Under the pieces are notes generated by a model. The model saw only the letters and a program-made list of their open reading frames with translations, was not told the origin of the DNA and ran no database searches. Position numbers and translations under genes: made by a program. A stretch of DNA of 64,000 nucleotides from DATGPD01 sp031423015 (GTDB taxonomy: Bacteria > Planctomycetota > UBA1135 > UBA2386): assembly GCA_031423015.1 (NCBI GenBank), contig JANPER010000277.1, positions 1 through 64,000 of the forward strand, in the 5' to 3' direction. Position 1 is the stretch's first letter, and each line of letters starts with the position of its first letter. Positions 37,909-47,069 of this stretch are shown one piece after another.

Positions 37909-39576
37909 TCAGTGTCGCCACAGCACCGCGTCGCTCAGGGCAACTCCCCCGGTCGACGGGTTCAGGACGAGCCACTGTCCGTGCAGCGTGAACAGGTCTT
38001 GGCCGGGAGCCTTGAGCGGCAGCGGCAGGTCGATCGCCGCGTAGCCCCGGTCGAGTCCGGCCGTGCCCGTCCAGGTCTTGGCGAAGAGGTCGACCGAGGT
38101 GAACAGCGAGCAGTCGAGTAGTCCCAAGGGAGCGAGCGAAGCCGGCAGCGAGATGCCGTGCCATTGCGTGCGCGAGAAGCCGAGCAACAGGGCAACGTGT
38201 GCCCCGGGCGGCGCGTTGCTCAAGTGCAGGCGCACACCGCGGCCTTGCAGGTCGCGGATCCCGATCTGTGGTCGCGATGGGAGCGTGCCAGAGCAGGCGG
38301 TTCCGTACGGCTCGACGCCGGCGGGCGTGCCGCGGTACATGCGGACGCGTCCCAGTGGATCACCGTTGCCGGTGTTGTAGCCATAGAGGGGCTCGGCAAA
38401 CACGAACACGGGGTACGGGTTGCCCGGTTGCGGCTGTCCCGTGTCGATTCCCGTCGCGCCCCACGCGCAGCTTCTGCTGGTACCGCCTGAACTGGGGCAG
38501 AACAGCACGCGTCCGGTCCAATCAGAGTCGCGGCCCGAGCACACGTAGATGCCGCCCGCACCGGGCGGCGGGCGCTGAGCGAACAGGAGGTCAGGCACGC
38601 CGTCGCGGTCGAAGTCGAAGCCCCCGCCTCGCAAGAAGGTCCCAGCAAGGTTGCCGATCCAACTGCGAATCGTCTGCCCGGTGCGGCCCGAGAACACGTG
38701 CATCTGGCCCTGCTCGCCGATCCACCCGCCGCCGCCGGCGGCGAAGTCGGGCACTCCGTCCATGTCAACGTCGCCACAGCCGTCGGCGCACCAGCCGATG
38801 CTTTCCAGGGGATTCGCACCCAGCCCTCGTCTCAGGAACTGGCCGGTGCGACCAGACAGTACGAGCGCGACGTACCGCCCGAGGGGCCCATCGTAGCCCC
38901 CGAGCGTGAAGTCGTCGGCTCCATCGCCGTCGAGGTCGCCGACCCAGCCCATCGAATTGCCCCGCTGACCGGATCCGACATGGAACGTGAACGTGCTGCT
39001 GCCGGTGGAGTGGTACAGGCGGCGGCCGGTGTGGTCGAAGGCGGCGACGATTGCCACCTGGCCGTTCCGCCAGAGGAAGACCAGGTCGGGACGTCCGTCG
39101 CCGGTGAGGTCACGTCCACCGATCACCTGGGCGTCCGGCGCCAGGGGCAACCCGGACGGGTTGCGCAGGTGCAAGATCAGGCTGCCGTCGCGACCGCTGC
39201 GGACCTCGGCATAGTCGATCCAGGACGGATGGCCGTTATCGAAGTACGTGAAGACGTAGTCCGGCGTGCGGTCGCCATCCATGTCACCGGCAGCGCCATA
39301 GTCGTTGAAACTGGTGGAGGCGAAGCTGCTAGGGATCTGCTGCGTGCGCAGCGTGCGCCCGTCACGACCGGACAGAAGCCACAGCTCTTGGGTCCAGCGC
39401 GGGATCCTCAACGCGAGCATCACCAAGTCATCGAACCGATCCCCGTCGATGTCGCCGATGAACTTGGCATAACTGCCGATGAGAGTCGCATCGGCCTGTC
39501 CGGTGCGCTCCCAAACCACTTCCTGGCCACAGAGCGTTACCACAAGAAGGCACGACATCGAAAGGACGGCTCTCAT
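37909..39576 (-). CDS. Secreted FG-GAP (integrin-like propeller) protein
   Basis: A 555-residue protein. The signal peptide is VLSMSCLLVVTLCGQ. Residues ~20-400 are about six FG-GAP/VCBS repeats with Ca-binding DxDxDG loops: GDIDGDRFDDLVM, GDMDGDRTPDYVF, GDLDGDGADDFTLGG, DVDMDGVPDF and FDRDGVPDLLF. The last ~130 residues start EPYGTACSGTLPSRPQIGI and hold a second Cys (GLLDCSLF), the C-terminal domain shared with other secreted proteins here. It is translationally coupled to the galactose-oxidase-like gene upstream (ATGA overlap). A piece of its 3' end is duplicated at 37306-37367. Probably a surface adhesin or structural protein. Confidence 0.83.
   Translation of the reverse strand: MRAVLSMSCLLVVTLCGQEVVWERTGQADATLIGSYAKFIGDIDGDRFDDLVMLALRIPRWTQELWLLSGRDGRTLRTQQIPSSFASTSFNDYGAAGDMDGDRTPDYVFTYFDNGHPSWIDYAEVRSGRDGSLILHLRNPSGLPLAPDAQVIGGRDLTGDGRPDLVFLWRNGQVAIVAAFDHTGRRLYHSTGSSTFTFHVGSGQRGNSMGWVGDLDGDGADDFTLGGYDGPLGRYVALVLSGRTGQFLRRGLGANPLESIGWCADGCGDVDMDGVPDFAAGGGGWIGEQGQMHVFSGRTGQTIRSWIGNLAGTFLRGGGFDFDRDGVPDLLFAQRPPPGAGGIYVCSGRDSDWTGRVLFCPSSGGTSRSCAWGATGIDTGQPQPGNPYPVFVFAEPLYGYNTGNGDPLGRVRMYRGTPAGVEPYGTACSGTLPSRPQIGIRDLQGRGVRLHLSNAPPGAHVALLLGFSRTQWHGISLPASLAPLGLLDCSLFTSVDLFAKTWTGTAGLDRGYAAIDLPLPLKAPGQDLFTLHGQWLVLNPSTGGVALSDAVLWRH
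37936..37997. repeat. 62-bp direct repeat, copy 2 (within the FG-GAP gene)
   Basis: The parental copy of the repeat at 37306-37367, with four mismatches. It encodes LFTLHGQWLVLNPSTGGVAL close to the C-terminus of the FG-GAP protein. Confidence 0.85.
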
Positions 39577-41357
39577 GGCAACCTCAGCTCCACCCAAGCC
39601 GCCTCCGACGGAATCCGACCGCTGGATACGAGGAACAGCATGTAGTACCCGGGAGGGCCGGTGACCTCGTTCGGGTTGGTCATGGTCGTTCCCTGGCCGG
39701 GTGGATTGGTTGGCGTCTTGACCCAGATCTCACCCGGGACCTCGCTCCCCACGTCGACGACCTCGAGTTCGATGTGGCGTTGCTCGCTGTTGGCGCCATG
39801 CGTAACGGAGCTGGGGCGCATCAGCACGACCTTGTTGACCGCGACTCCAGGCTCGACCGGGTAGGTGATCTTGAACGTCTGCCCGTACGCCAAGGGGACA
39901 GCCGCCGTCGAGGACGTCCACGGGGTGCCAGCCACACCTGAGATCAGGGGCCGGGGCGCGCCGCAGGCGATGTACCACGGGACGTAGATCTGGTAGTCGT
40001 AGCGAGCCGTGCCGACGATGTCGCCGGCGCCAATGAGAACTCGACCGTCCGGCAAGAGGATCGCGGTCGAGTGGAAGCCGTACCCACCCTCGACGGGAGA
40101 ACCAGGGTATGTAAGCAGGCTCGCGCAAGGATGCCACTTCCCGCCGTCGTAGCGTTCGATGGCGTTGGTTGAGAGGGTGCCCGCTACACCGCCTCCACCG
40201 CCGATCACCAGGAAGCTGCCGTCGGGCAGGAGCACCGCGTTGGGGGCGTAGCGAGCCACCGACATCCGTTGCATGATGTTCGCGCACGCCGTGGGATACT
40301 GGGGGTCGTAGTCCGTCCACCAGTAGCCGACCGGCCAGCATCCGGCTGCCAGTTGCGGCCTGCACATCTGGACATCGAACGTGCTCAAGGGGGTTGTGCC
40401 CGGAATCTCCCCACCTAGGACCACCATGGTGTTCCTGTGGTTGGCATCAAGGTTGCCGAGAAGCAGCGAGCAACCATAGATCCGTTGACGCAGGCGACTG
40501 GTGTTGGTGTCCGACAGGGGTGTCCACGTACCCGGTTGCGGGAAGGGGTTGTGGAGGAGCGTGGTCGCCTGGGGCTCAAGGAAGCGCGTGACCACGACCT
40601 TGCCGTTCGACATCAGGTGCGAGTAGGGGTACACCAACAGGTTCGCGCCCGGAGGCCCGTCGAGCTCGACGCCCGGTCCGCCCCCTTCCCATTGGCCTTG
40701 CTGGAATCCCACCGCTGGTGGCTCCCATGCAAGGTAGTTGCTTGGTTGGACTGGCACTGCGAGATCCAGGTTGCCACCAAGCACGACGATGCGAGTCCGA
40801 AGCCCGCCTGGGGTCATGACCACGATCAGCACCACCGCTGGGTACCAGCGTCTGGTGGGGAGGAGCCAGTTCTGACGAGTCCACGTCGTAGTGTTGGGAG
40901 GATTGCCGATCGTCCCTTGCGTGGGATCAAACAGGTACACGTGCTTGCCTCCTTCGAGGCAATTGGTAACGTGACCGTGCTTCTCGTTGCCACCGAAGAT
41001 GGCAAGCCGCCCATCCGCGGTCCACGTGTGAGCCGAGCATGCCAAGTTGCCTGTCCCCGGCGGATGCACAAGCCTGCTCCCGGCCTGGGTGAAGTCGAGC
41101 CACCGAGGTACTGAAGGGTCAAGACCAGTGGCAGTCACATCGAGGATGGCCCACTTCGTCTCGTCGCCGGCATTGCACCCGTTAGGGTTCTGCGGGCCCA
41201 GGTCGTACACGAGCACCGACCCGCGGCGGAGGGTGCCGACCCACGGTGGAGGCAAAGCCAAGGCCGCACCCCCTTTCACGATCACCGCCATGTGCATGCT
41301 CCGGTTGTTAGGCCCCACAGGCGCGACACCGTGGTTGAAAGCGGCACAAGAAAGCAA
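39573..41357 (-). CDS. Galactose oxidase / DUF1929-like Kelch protein, uncertain N-terminus
   Basis: A ~594-residue frame. Kelch-type motifs include AHTWTADGRLAIFGGNEKHG, PDGSFLVIGGGGGVAGT and HSTAILLPDGRVLIGAGDIV. The C-terminal ~110 residues (AYGQTFKITYP ... VNKVVLMRPSSVTHGANSEQ) are the DUF1929 immunoglobulin-like domain of galactose and glyoxal oxidases. Such enzymes use a Cys-Tyr/copper centre; I could not confirm those residues. The frame opens at a TTG (41357) right after a TAG, and ATGs occur only at 41297 and 41291. No signal peptide is in frame, so the 5' end seems damaged, next to a (CT)n tract. Coupled to the FG-GAP gene downstream. Confidence 0.72.
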   Translation of the reverse strand: MLSCAAFNHGVAPVGPNNRSMHMAVIVKGGAALALPPPWVGTLRRGSVLVYDLGPQNPNGCNAGDETKWAILDVTATGLDPSVPRWLDFTQAGSRLVHPPGTGNLACSAHTWTADGRLAIFGGNEKHGHVTNCLEGGKHVYLFDPTQGTIGNPPNTTTWTRQNWLLPTRRWYPAVVLIVVMTPGGLRTRIVVLGGNLDLAVPVQPSNYLAWEPPAVGFQQGQWEGGGPGVELDGPPGANLLVYPYSHLMSNGKVVVTRFLEPQATTLLHNPFPQPGTWTPLSDTNTSRLRQRIYGCSLLLGNLDANHRNTMVVLGGEIPGTTPLSTFDVQMCRPQLAAGCWPVGYWWTDYDPQYPTACANIMQRMSVARYAPNAVLLPDGSFLVIGGGGGVAGTLSTNAIERYDGGKWHPCASLLTYPGSPVEGGYGFHSTAILLPDGRVLIGAGDIVGTARYDYQIYVPWYIACGAPRPLISGVAGTPWTSSTAAVPLAYGQTFKITYPVEPGVAVNKVVLMRPSSVTHGANSEQRHIELEVVDVGSEVPGEIWVKTPTNPPGQGTTMTNPNEVTGPPGYYMLFLVSSGRIPSEAAWVELRLP

Positions 41358-41383
41358 ACGCTACGGTCGCGAAATCAGAACTA

Positions 41384-41697
<314 letters not shown>

Positions 41698-42438
41698 TCA
41701 GTCGGTGCGTTCTCGCAGCGGTTCGGCCGCCGGTTCGGTTTCCTGGCCGGTCGTGGCCGGCTCGCCACCATCAGGCGGGAGCACCGGTGGCGGCACCGTC
41801 GGTTCGACGTAGGTCTCCGCCGGCGTGCGGGTCAGTTCCCGTTGTTTCTTGCGCTGCCGCAGGCTGTAGGTCACGACCACGACCACGATGCCCGCGATCA
41901 CAGTCCAAAGGATGCCGCGCTCGACGCGCTGCACCTGCACGATCGCATCGTCGATGACCGAGCCAAAGTGGTAGCCCACCCAGACCAGGGGTGGGCAAAC
42001 GAGCGCGATGCCGGCGATGTCGAGCACCAGGAAGCGCGCGACCCGCATGCGCAATGTGCCGGCCGTGAAGTAGGCGACGACCCGCAGACCGGGCACGAAG
42101 CGCGCGAAGAACACGGCCAGATCGCCGCGCCGCCGAAACCACAGGTCGAGCTTGGCGAGGCGCCGTCGGTTCACGATCACGCGCAATGGCCGAAGGCGCA
42201 GCAGGCGTGGGCCAAACACGCGCCCCAACAAGAATGGCACCGCGTCGCCAACCAGGATGGAGGCCGAGCACGCGCCGATCATCCAGCCGGGATGGGCGAA
42301 GCCCTTGAAGCAGACGTAGCCGGCGGAGACCAAGACGATCTCCTCGGGCAGCGGCAGCCCGAGCCCGCACAGCACAAAGACGATGGCCACGCCCCAGTAG
42401 GGGTAGAGCGTGAACGTCTCTACGAGCCAGTCGAACAT
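41698..42438 (-). CDS. DedA/VTT-domain membrane protein
   Basis: A 246-residue membrane protein with the DedA (SNARE-associated, VTT) core. It starts with two hydrophobic segments around GLGLPLPEEIVLVSAGY, contains LVGDAVPFLLGRVFG, and has the family signature FFARFVPGLRVVAYFTAGTL. A final helix (ILWTVIAGIVVVVVTYSL) is followed by a ~45-residue Pro/Glu/Thr-rich cytoplasmic tail. DedA proteins are linked to undecaprenyl-phosphate or phospholipid translocation and membrane homeostasis. It follows the hypothetical gene upstream by three bases, so they may share a transcript with the ABC genes. Confidence 0.85.
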   Translation of the reverse strand: MFDWLVETFTLYPYWGVAIVFVLCGLGLPLPEEIVLVSAGYVCFKGFAHPGWMIGACSASILVGDAVPFLLGRVFGPRLLRLRPLRVIVNRRRLAKLDLWFRRRGDLAVFFARFVPGLRVVAYFTAGTLRMRVARFLVLDIAGIALVCPPLVWVGYHFGSVIDDAIVQVQRVERGILWTVIAGIVVVVVTYSLRQRKKQRELTRTPAETYVEPTVPPPVLPPDGGEPATTGQETEPAAEPLRERTD

Positions 42439-42441
42439 CGA

Positions 42442-43230
42442 CTAGCGCGGCCGCTCGGGGAGGTAGTCGACCATGTCCTGCAAGAGTGGATCGTCGTTCA
42501 AGCTCTGCAAGGTGATGTGGGAGTCACCACGCAGGAAGCCGGCGAGGTTCACGAGCGCGCGCTGCCACCGCTGCGCGAGTTCTTGGTTGACGGAGTTCTG
42601 GAGGCGAATCTGCATGCGCTCGATGGTGGCGAGGGCGCGCGGCCCATCGTGCGTCCGCAGCGCCGTCTCGATGGCCGGCAGGAGAAGATAAGTCCTTCTG
42701 TCGGAGATGCTTCTGCTTGGCGAGAGATCTTCAGCGCGAACCAGGTATGCGTCCGCGGCCAGCTGCGGGGCCATGCCGAGCCTCTGCTCCAAGGCAGCGG
42801 CGAGCGTCCGATCCTGGTTGGCGCGAATCTCGACGAAGCTCGCCATGGCCGACAGATAGTCGAGTTTGCCCGGGGGATGCATGCGGATCGCTTCCTCCAG
42901 CGTGGTGAGGGCGGCCATCACCCGATCCGCGGCGTCGTCGGGAGTTGGCGCGCGGGTGCTCGCGGCAAAGGCCAACTCGCTTGCGAACAGCACGTGGCCA
43001 TCGGCCCACTCCGGCAACAACGCTAGTAACTGTCGGCCGCGGGCCGCGACCGCCTCAGGCGATTCCTCGCTGCGCGCCGCGCGCAACCCGCTCCACAGCA
43101 GCGGCAAGGCGAACGGCCGTGCCAACGCGCGCACGCGGTCGGCGAACGTGTGCTGTGGGGGAGGTCGCAGCCAGGCCGCCACCGCGAGCATCGCGATGGC
43201 CACGGCCAAGAAGGAGAGGCGGCGTCGCAT
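42442..43230 (-). CDS. Unknown protein with N-terminal membrane anchor and helical repeats
   Basis: The 262-residue product has one membrane segment (LSFLAVAIAMLAVAAWLR) at the N-terminus and a soluble helical body. Stretches such as AARGRQLLALLPEWADGHVL and MAALTTLEEAIRMHPPGKLD suggest TPR-like repeats. No catalytic motif is seen. It is the third gene of the run ABC ATPase, membrane protein, this gene, DedA protein, with short gaps of eight and three bases. It may be an accessory protein of the exporter. Confidence 0.6.
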   Translation of the reverse strand: MRRRLSFLAVAIAMLAVAAWLRPPPQHTFADRVRALARPFALPLLWSGLRAARSEESPEAVAARGRQLLALLPEWADGHVLFASELAFAASTRAPTPDDAADRVMAALTTLEEAIRMHPPGKLDYLSAMASFVEIRANQDRTLAAALEQRLGMAPQLAADAYLVRAEDLSPSRSISDRRTYLLLPAIETALRTHDGPRALATIERMQIRLQNSVNQELAQRWQRALVNLAGFLRGDSHITLQSLNDDPLLQDMVDYLPERPR

Positions 43231-43238
43231 CGCTGCCT

Positions 43239-44297
43239 TCACCGCCTGCCGCGCCAGCGGTTGGTGACGAGCACCGGCAGCAACGCCGCCGTCAGCAGCG
43301 CGCCGGCGAGCCACGTCGTCGGCCGCCACGCCAGAGGTTCCGCCAGCACGAATCGGGCGCGCGAGCACGCGGTGAGCGCGGCGTTGGCGGGCGTCAGGTC
43401 GGCGAGCGCCACGATGCCGATCGTGGCGAGGGCAAAGGTCGTCAGGGCCCCAAAGCTCAGCACCGCGCGCAGCGTACAGGCAGCGAGCAGCACCAGCAGG
43501 ACCGCAAAGCTGTAGCAAGCCGCGGCCAGCGCCAGGTTGACGAGGCGCGAACGGGGCTGTGCGTCGCGCAGTTCGATGCTGCCCGGCGGGAAGATCAGCG
43601 CCAGCGCTGGGGCTGCGTTGCGCGCGATCGAGAGCGCGCGCACCACCCGGGCTACCGGCAGCAGCACCACGAGTTGCTCGCCATTGCCGTGCACGATACA
43701 TGGCTTCGCCAACGTGTCGCCGTCGATCGTCAGCGTCAGTTCGACCGGCGCCAGCGAATGGCCCGGCAGGAAGAGCGCCAGCGGATTGAGTCGCACCGCG
43801 TCGACGACGCCGTCTGGTGCGCGCAGGTCGATGCGTGGCGTGGCCGCGTCGAGCCTCGCGCCGTTCGACGCAGCGGTCGCGCGCGTCCACGCCCGCGGCG
43901 CTTCGAAGTCGTCGACCCAGCGCAGCACGAAGGCGAACGCCGCACCGGCGCCCGCCAGCAGGAGCGCCGCGCCCACGACGCCTCCGAGCGTTGCCATGCC
44001 GCAGCCATCGAGCGCCGTGCGCGTCAGGCGGCGGAGCAGCGGACGCCCGGATCGGTCGCGGCCAAACAACGGCCAGGCGTCGAGCGTGATCACCACGGCG
44101 ATCACCGTCAACACGACGCACGGCAGGTGCATCCAGAGCAGGAGCGGACCGCTGGCGCTGGTCCCCGCGGCGTCGGGCGCACGGCTGGCGCGCGCCGCCG
44201 CGACGGCGAGGCCGAGCGCCAGCACGCCGGGCGCGACGCCGGTGCGCACGACGGCAGCAAACGCGACGGCGGCCGGTTGCCAGGTCCGGGCGCTCAC
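43239..44297 (-). CDS. ABC transporter permease-like membrane protein
   Basis: A 352-residue protein with about six hydrophobic segments, first VLALGLAVAAARAS, then LWMHLPCVVLTVIAVVITLD, and three near the C-terminus (LALAAACYSFAVLLVLLAAC). A ~120-residue periplasmic region lies between helices four and five (VDDFEAPRAWTRATAASNG). This layout fits an ABC-2-like permease with a large outside loop. Its start overlaps the stop of the ATP-binding gene by four bases. No family-specific motif was recognised beyond that context. Confidence 0.62.
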   Translation of the reverse strand: MSARTWQPAAVAFAAVVRTGVAPGVLALGLAVAAARASRAPDAAGTSASGPLLLWMHLPCVVLTVIAVVITLDAWPLFGRDRSGRPLLRRLTRTALDGCGMATLGGVVGAALLLAGAGAAFAFVLRWVDDFEAPRAWTRATAASNGARLDAATPRIDLRAPDGVVDAVRLNPLALFLPGHSLAPVELTLTIDGDTLAKPCIVHGNGEQLVVLLPVARVVRALSIARNAAPALALIFPPGSIELRDAQPRSRLVNLALAAACYSFAVLLVLLAACTLRAVLSFGALTTFALATIGIVALADLTPANAALTACSRARFVLAEPLAWRPTTWLAGALLTAALLPVLVTNRWRGRR

Positions 44298-45142
44298 TGC
44301 TTGTGGTCCTCACCGCGCCAGCGGCGGAACAACGCGAACAGATGTTCGCGACGCCGGCCCGCGTGCACGACGCGTCCGCCGACAGCAGCGACCGCTTGGC
44401 GCACGACCTCGACGCGATCGGTTGCCACGCCTTCGACGATCAGTTCGAGCTGCTCGGTGCCCAAGAGTTCGTCGAGGGTGCCTTCCGCCACCTTGGCGCC
44501 AGCGTGCAGCATGACGACCCGCGTGCAGATCTGTTCGACTTCCTGCAGGTGGTGAGATGCGAGCACCACCGTGCCGCCTGCCTGCGCGCGTTGGCGCAGC
44601 AGGTCGATCACCATGAGCGAGCCGTCGGGATCGAGGCCCGAGGTCGGCTCGTCGAGCAGCAGCACGCGCGGGTCGGACACGAGCGCCGCGGCGAGGCCAA
44701 GCCTTTGCGCCATGCCGGTCGACAGCTTGCCCACCTTGCGCGTGCGCGCTACGTCGGCCAGGCCAACCCGTTCGAGCAGCGCCTCGAGCCGCGGTCGGCT
44801 GAGGCGGAACGGCTCGCCCAGCAGCGCGGCGATGCGTTGCAAGAAGGCGAGCGGCGTGCACCAGGGAAACGGCAGCGACCCCTCTGGTTGATAGCCGACG
44901 GTCGCCAGCAGGGCGCGCGCCGTCGCCGGCTGCCCGAGCACACAGGCGCGCCCGCGGCTCGGCGTGAGGCTGCCGGCGAGCACGCTGAGCAGTGAACTCT
45001 TGCCCGAGCCGTTCGGCCCGAGCACGCCCACGATGTCGCCTGCGTCGGCCCGCAGCGAAACCCCGCGCAGCGCAACCACCGGCTTGCTGCCGAAGCTGCG
45101 GTAGGTCACTGCGAGGTCTTCGACTTCGATCGTATGGTCCAC
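44294..45142 (-). CDS. ABC transporter ATP-binding protein
   Basis: A 282-residue ABC ATPase. Walker A is GVLGPNGSGKSSLLSVL, the Q-loop ATVGYQPEG, the signature LSTGMAQRLGLAAALVS, Walker B VLLLDEPTSGLDPDGS and the H-loop VLASHHLQEVE. An extra ~60-residue C-terminal region (ELIVEGVATDRVEVVRQAVA) is like that in DrrA/NatA-type exporters. With the adjacent permease it probably exports a lipid, glycan or drug. It diverges from the FHA gene over 116 bases. Confidence 0.87.
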   Translation of the reverse strand: MDHTIEVEDLAVTYRSFGSKPVVALRGVSLRADAGDIVGVLGPNGSGKSSLLSVLAGSLTPSRGRACVLGQPATARALLATVGYQPEGSLPFPWCTPLAFLQRIAALLGEPFRLSRPRLEALLERVGLADVARTRKVGKLSTGMAQRLGLAAALVSDPRVLLLDEPTSGLDPDGSLMVIDLLRQRAQAGGTVVLASHHLQEVEQICTRVVMLHAGAKVAEGTLDELLGTEQLELIVEGVATDRVEVVRQAVAAVGGRVVHAGRRREHLFALFRRWRGEDHKQ

Positions 45143-45258
45143 GCGGGTTTCGTTGCGCGCGACCGCGCCTCGACGATGCTAGCGAGGCTTCGTCTCAGTC
45201 CAGAGAATCTTCGCGTGCTCGCTGACCTCCCACGCGGTGCTATCCTGCGGGCGAAACG

Positions 45259-45978
45259 ATGGTCGGCTTCCTGGTGCTTCCCGATGGCAGCGAGGTGGTG
45301 GCGCGCGATGGCCTCGTGCTCGGTCGCGTCACTGGTTGTGATGTGGTGGTGAACGACACCAAGGCGTCGCGTCGGCACGCCGCGTTGCGCGTCGCCGGCA
45401 GCGTGGTCGAGATCGAAGACCTCGACAGCAGCAACGGCACCCTGCTCAACGGCAAGAAGGTGCAAAAGCGTGTGCTGCGCGACGGCGACCGCATCCAGAT
45501 CGGCGCCTGGGCCATCGCCTACCGCGAAGGGAACGCGGCATCGGCCAAAGTGAGCGCCGCGGCCGCGGAGCTGACCTTCGACGACGAGCCGACGGTGTCG
45601 AGTTCGGCACCGCCCAACGTGCGATCGCCCATTCCGCCGCCGCCGGTTGTGCGCGCCGCCCCGCCGCCGCGTGCCCCGACCAGCGCGCCTGCCGCGGCGA
45701 GCGACACGCTCGAGTTTCTCGACGAGGTCGTACAACTGCGGCAACCGGCGCCGACCAGGCCGAGCCCGAGTGCCATCGCGTCTGGCACCGCCAAGCCGCA
45801 ACCCGCCGCCGCGGTGCGCGAACGCGGCGTGTTGCAGTTCAACAAACAAGCGAACCGCGAGGGCCTGTTAGCCGACGACATGCAGCAGATGAGTTCGGTG
45901 AAGCGCGCGCTGCTCGTGCTCTTCGCCCTCGTCTTGACTGGCATCATGGGCTTCCTGGCGATGCAGCTCGCGCGCTGA
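45259..45978 (+). CDS. FHA-domain protein with C-terminal membrane anchor
   Basis: A 239-residue protein. Residues ~1-95 are a forkhead-associated domain that binds phosphothreonine: the strand-loop motif GLVLGRVTGCD, the conserved SRRHAALRVAG and the second loop SSNGTLLNGKKV are all present. A Pro/Ala-rich linker follows (~100-200). The C-terminus has one membrane helix, ALLVLFALVLTGIMGFLAMQ. It may recruit partners phosphorylated by a Ser/Thr kinase to the membrane. No kinase is encoded intact in this window. Confidence 0.85.
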   Translation: MVGFLVLPDGSEVVARDGLVLGRVTGCDVVVNDTKASRRHAALRVAGSVVEIEDLDSSNGTLLNGKKVQKRVLRDGDRIQIGAWAIAYREGNAASAKVSAAAAELTFDDEPTVSSSAPPNVRSPIPPPPVVRAAPPPRAPTSAPAAASDTLEFLDEVVQLRQPAPTRPSPSAIASGTAKPQPAAAVRERGVLQFNKQANREGLLADDMQQMSSVKRALLVLFALVLTGIMGFLAMQLAR

Positions 45979-45995
45979 GTGCTAAGTGGTCCGGC

Positions 45996-47069
45996 TCAAC
46001 AGCAGCTGCGCCACACGTTCAGCAAAGTCTGCGCGGCGGCCTGGGGCGCGAAGCGAGCCGCCTGCGCGAGCCGCGCCGCGACAGCGGGCGCCGCCTCTGG
46101 GACAGTCGCCAACTCGACCATCACCGCGGCCCAGGCATCGACGTCATCGACGGGTATCACGCGGCCGGCATCGCCCACGACTTCACGCAGCGCGCCCTGA
46201 TCGCTCACCACGACGCTCCGACCGAACGCCAGGCCCTCGAGCGCGGGCATGCCGAAGCCTTCGTAGCGCGAGGGTACCAGCACCGCGCGCGCGTCGCGAT
46301 ACAGACCGCGCAGCGTCGCGTCCTCGGTGCGGCCCAGAAAGTGCACGCGGTCGGCGACTCCCAGGCTGGCCGCGAGGCGGCGCAGGTGCTTGCCCGCGCC
46401 GGCGTCGCGGCCGCTGAGCACGAGCGGCGGGAGAGCCGCGGCTCGACTGGCACGCGCGTACGCCGCCAGCAGCGTGTCGAGGCCCTTGCGCGCTTCCAGA
46501 TGACCGACGTGCAGGAACGCGCCGGGCCACGGACTCGCGCGCGCCGGGCCGTGCTGCCAGTCGGGATCGAGCACGCCCGGCACCACGTGCACAACGCGCG
46601 CCCCGGTCGCGCGTTGCAGCTCATGCGCGGTGAACGCGCTCGGCGCGATCAGGGCCGCCGCGCGCGCGACACTGCGACGCAGCACGCGCGCAAACAAGAA
46701 GCGGTTGCGGCGGCGATACGCGCCGAGGTCGCGCAGGTCGTGCACAGTGAGCGTCACTGGGCAGCGCACGTACGGCAGTGGCAGGCTCTCGACGTGCAGA
46801 AGCGCGGCGTCGAGTTCCGCGAGCACTCCCGGCAACAACCTGCGCTCGGCGAACACGCGACGCCACGTCGGCCGCGGAGGAATCCGCACCGCGACACACT
46901 CGAGGCCATGGCGAGCGGGCAGAGGGGGCCGGCCTGCGTGCAGCACCACGATCTTTTCGGTCGGCGTCAGCAAGTCGGGCAGGGCGCGCAGCAGGGCGAG
47001 CAAGCGTTGGCTGGCGCCGGAGGCGCCGAGCGACAGCAGCCAGCCGGCGACGGCGTACACGCGGCTCAC
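45996..47069 (-). CDS. Glycosyltransferase family 4 (third of a coupled trio)
   Basis: A 357-residue GT4 enzyme starting at a GTG (VSRVYAVAGWLLSLGASGAS), which overlaps the stop of the gene before it (GTGA). The donor-site pattern is YEGFGMPALEGLAFGRSVVV; LIAPSAFTAHEL and FLHVGHLEARKGLDTLLAAY also match the family. It has a typical nucleotide-sugar-binding C-terminal domain. Together with the two preceding genes it would extend a surface or exopolysaccharide chain. The sugar used is not predictable. Confidence 0.85.
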   Translation of the reverse strand: MSRVYAVAGWLLSLGASGASQRLLALLRALPDLLTPTEKIVVLHAGRPPLPARHGLECVAVRIPPRPTWRRVFAERRLLPGVLAELDAALLHVESLPLPYVRCPVTLTVHDLRDLGAYRRRNRFLFARVLRRSVARAAALIAPSAFTAHELQRATGARVVHVVPGVLDPDWQHGPARASPWPGAFLHVGHLEARKGLDTLLAAYARASRAAALPPLVLSGRDAGAGKHLRRLAASLGVADRVHFLGRTEDATLRGLYRDARAVLVPSRYEGFGMPALEGLAFGRSVVVSDQGALREVVGDAGRVIPVDDVDAWAAVMVELATVPEAAPAVAARLAQAARFAPQAAAQTLLNVWRSCC

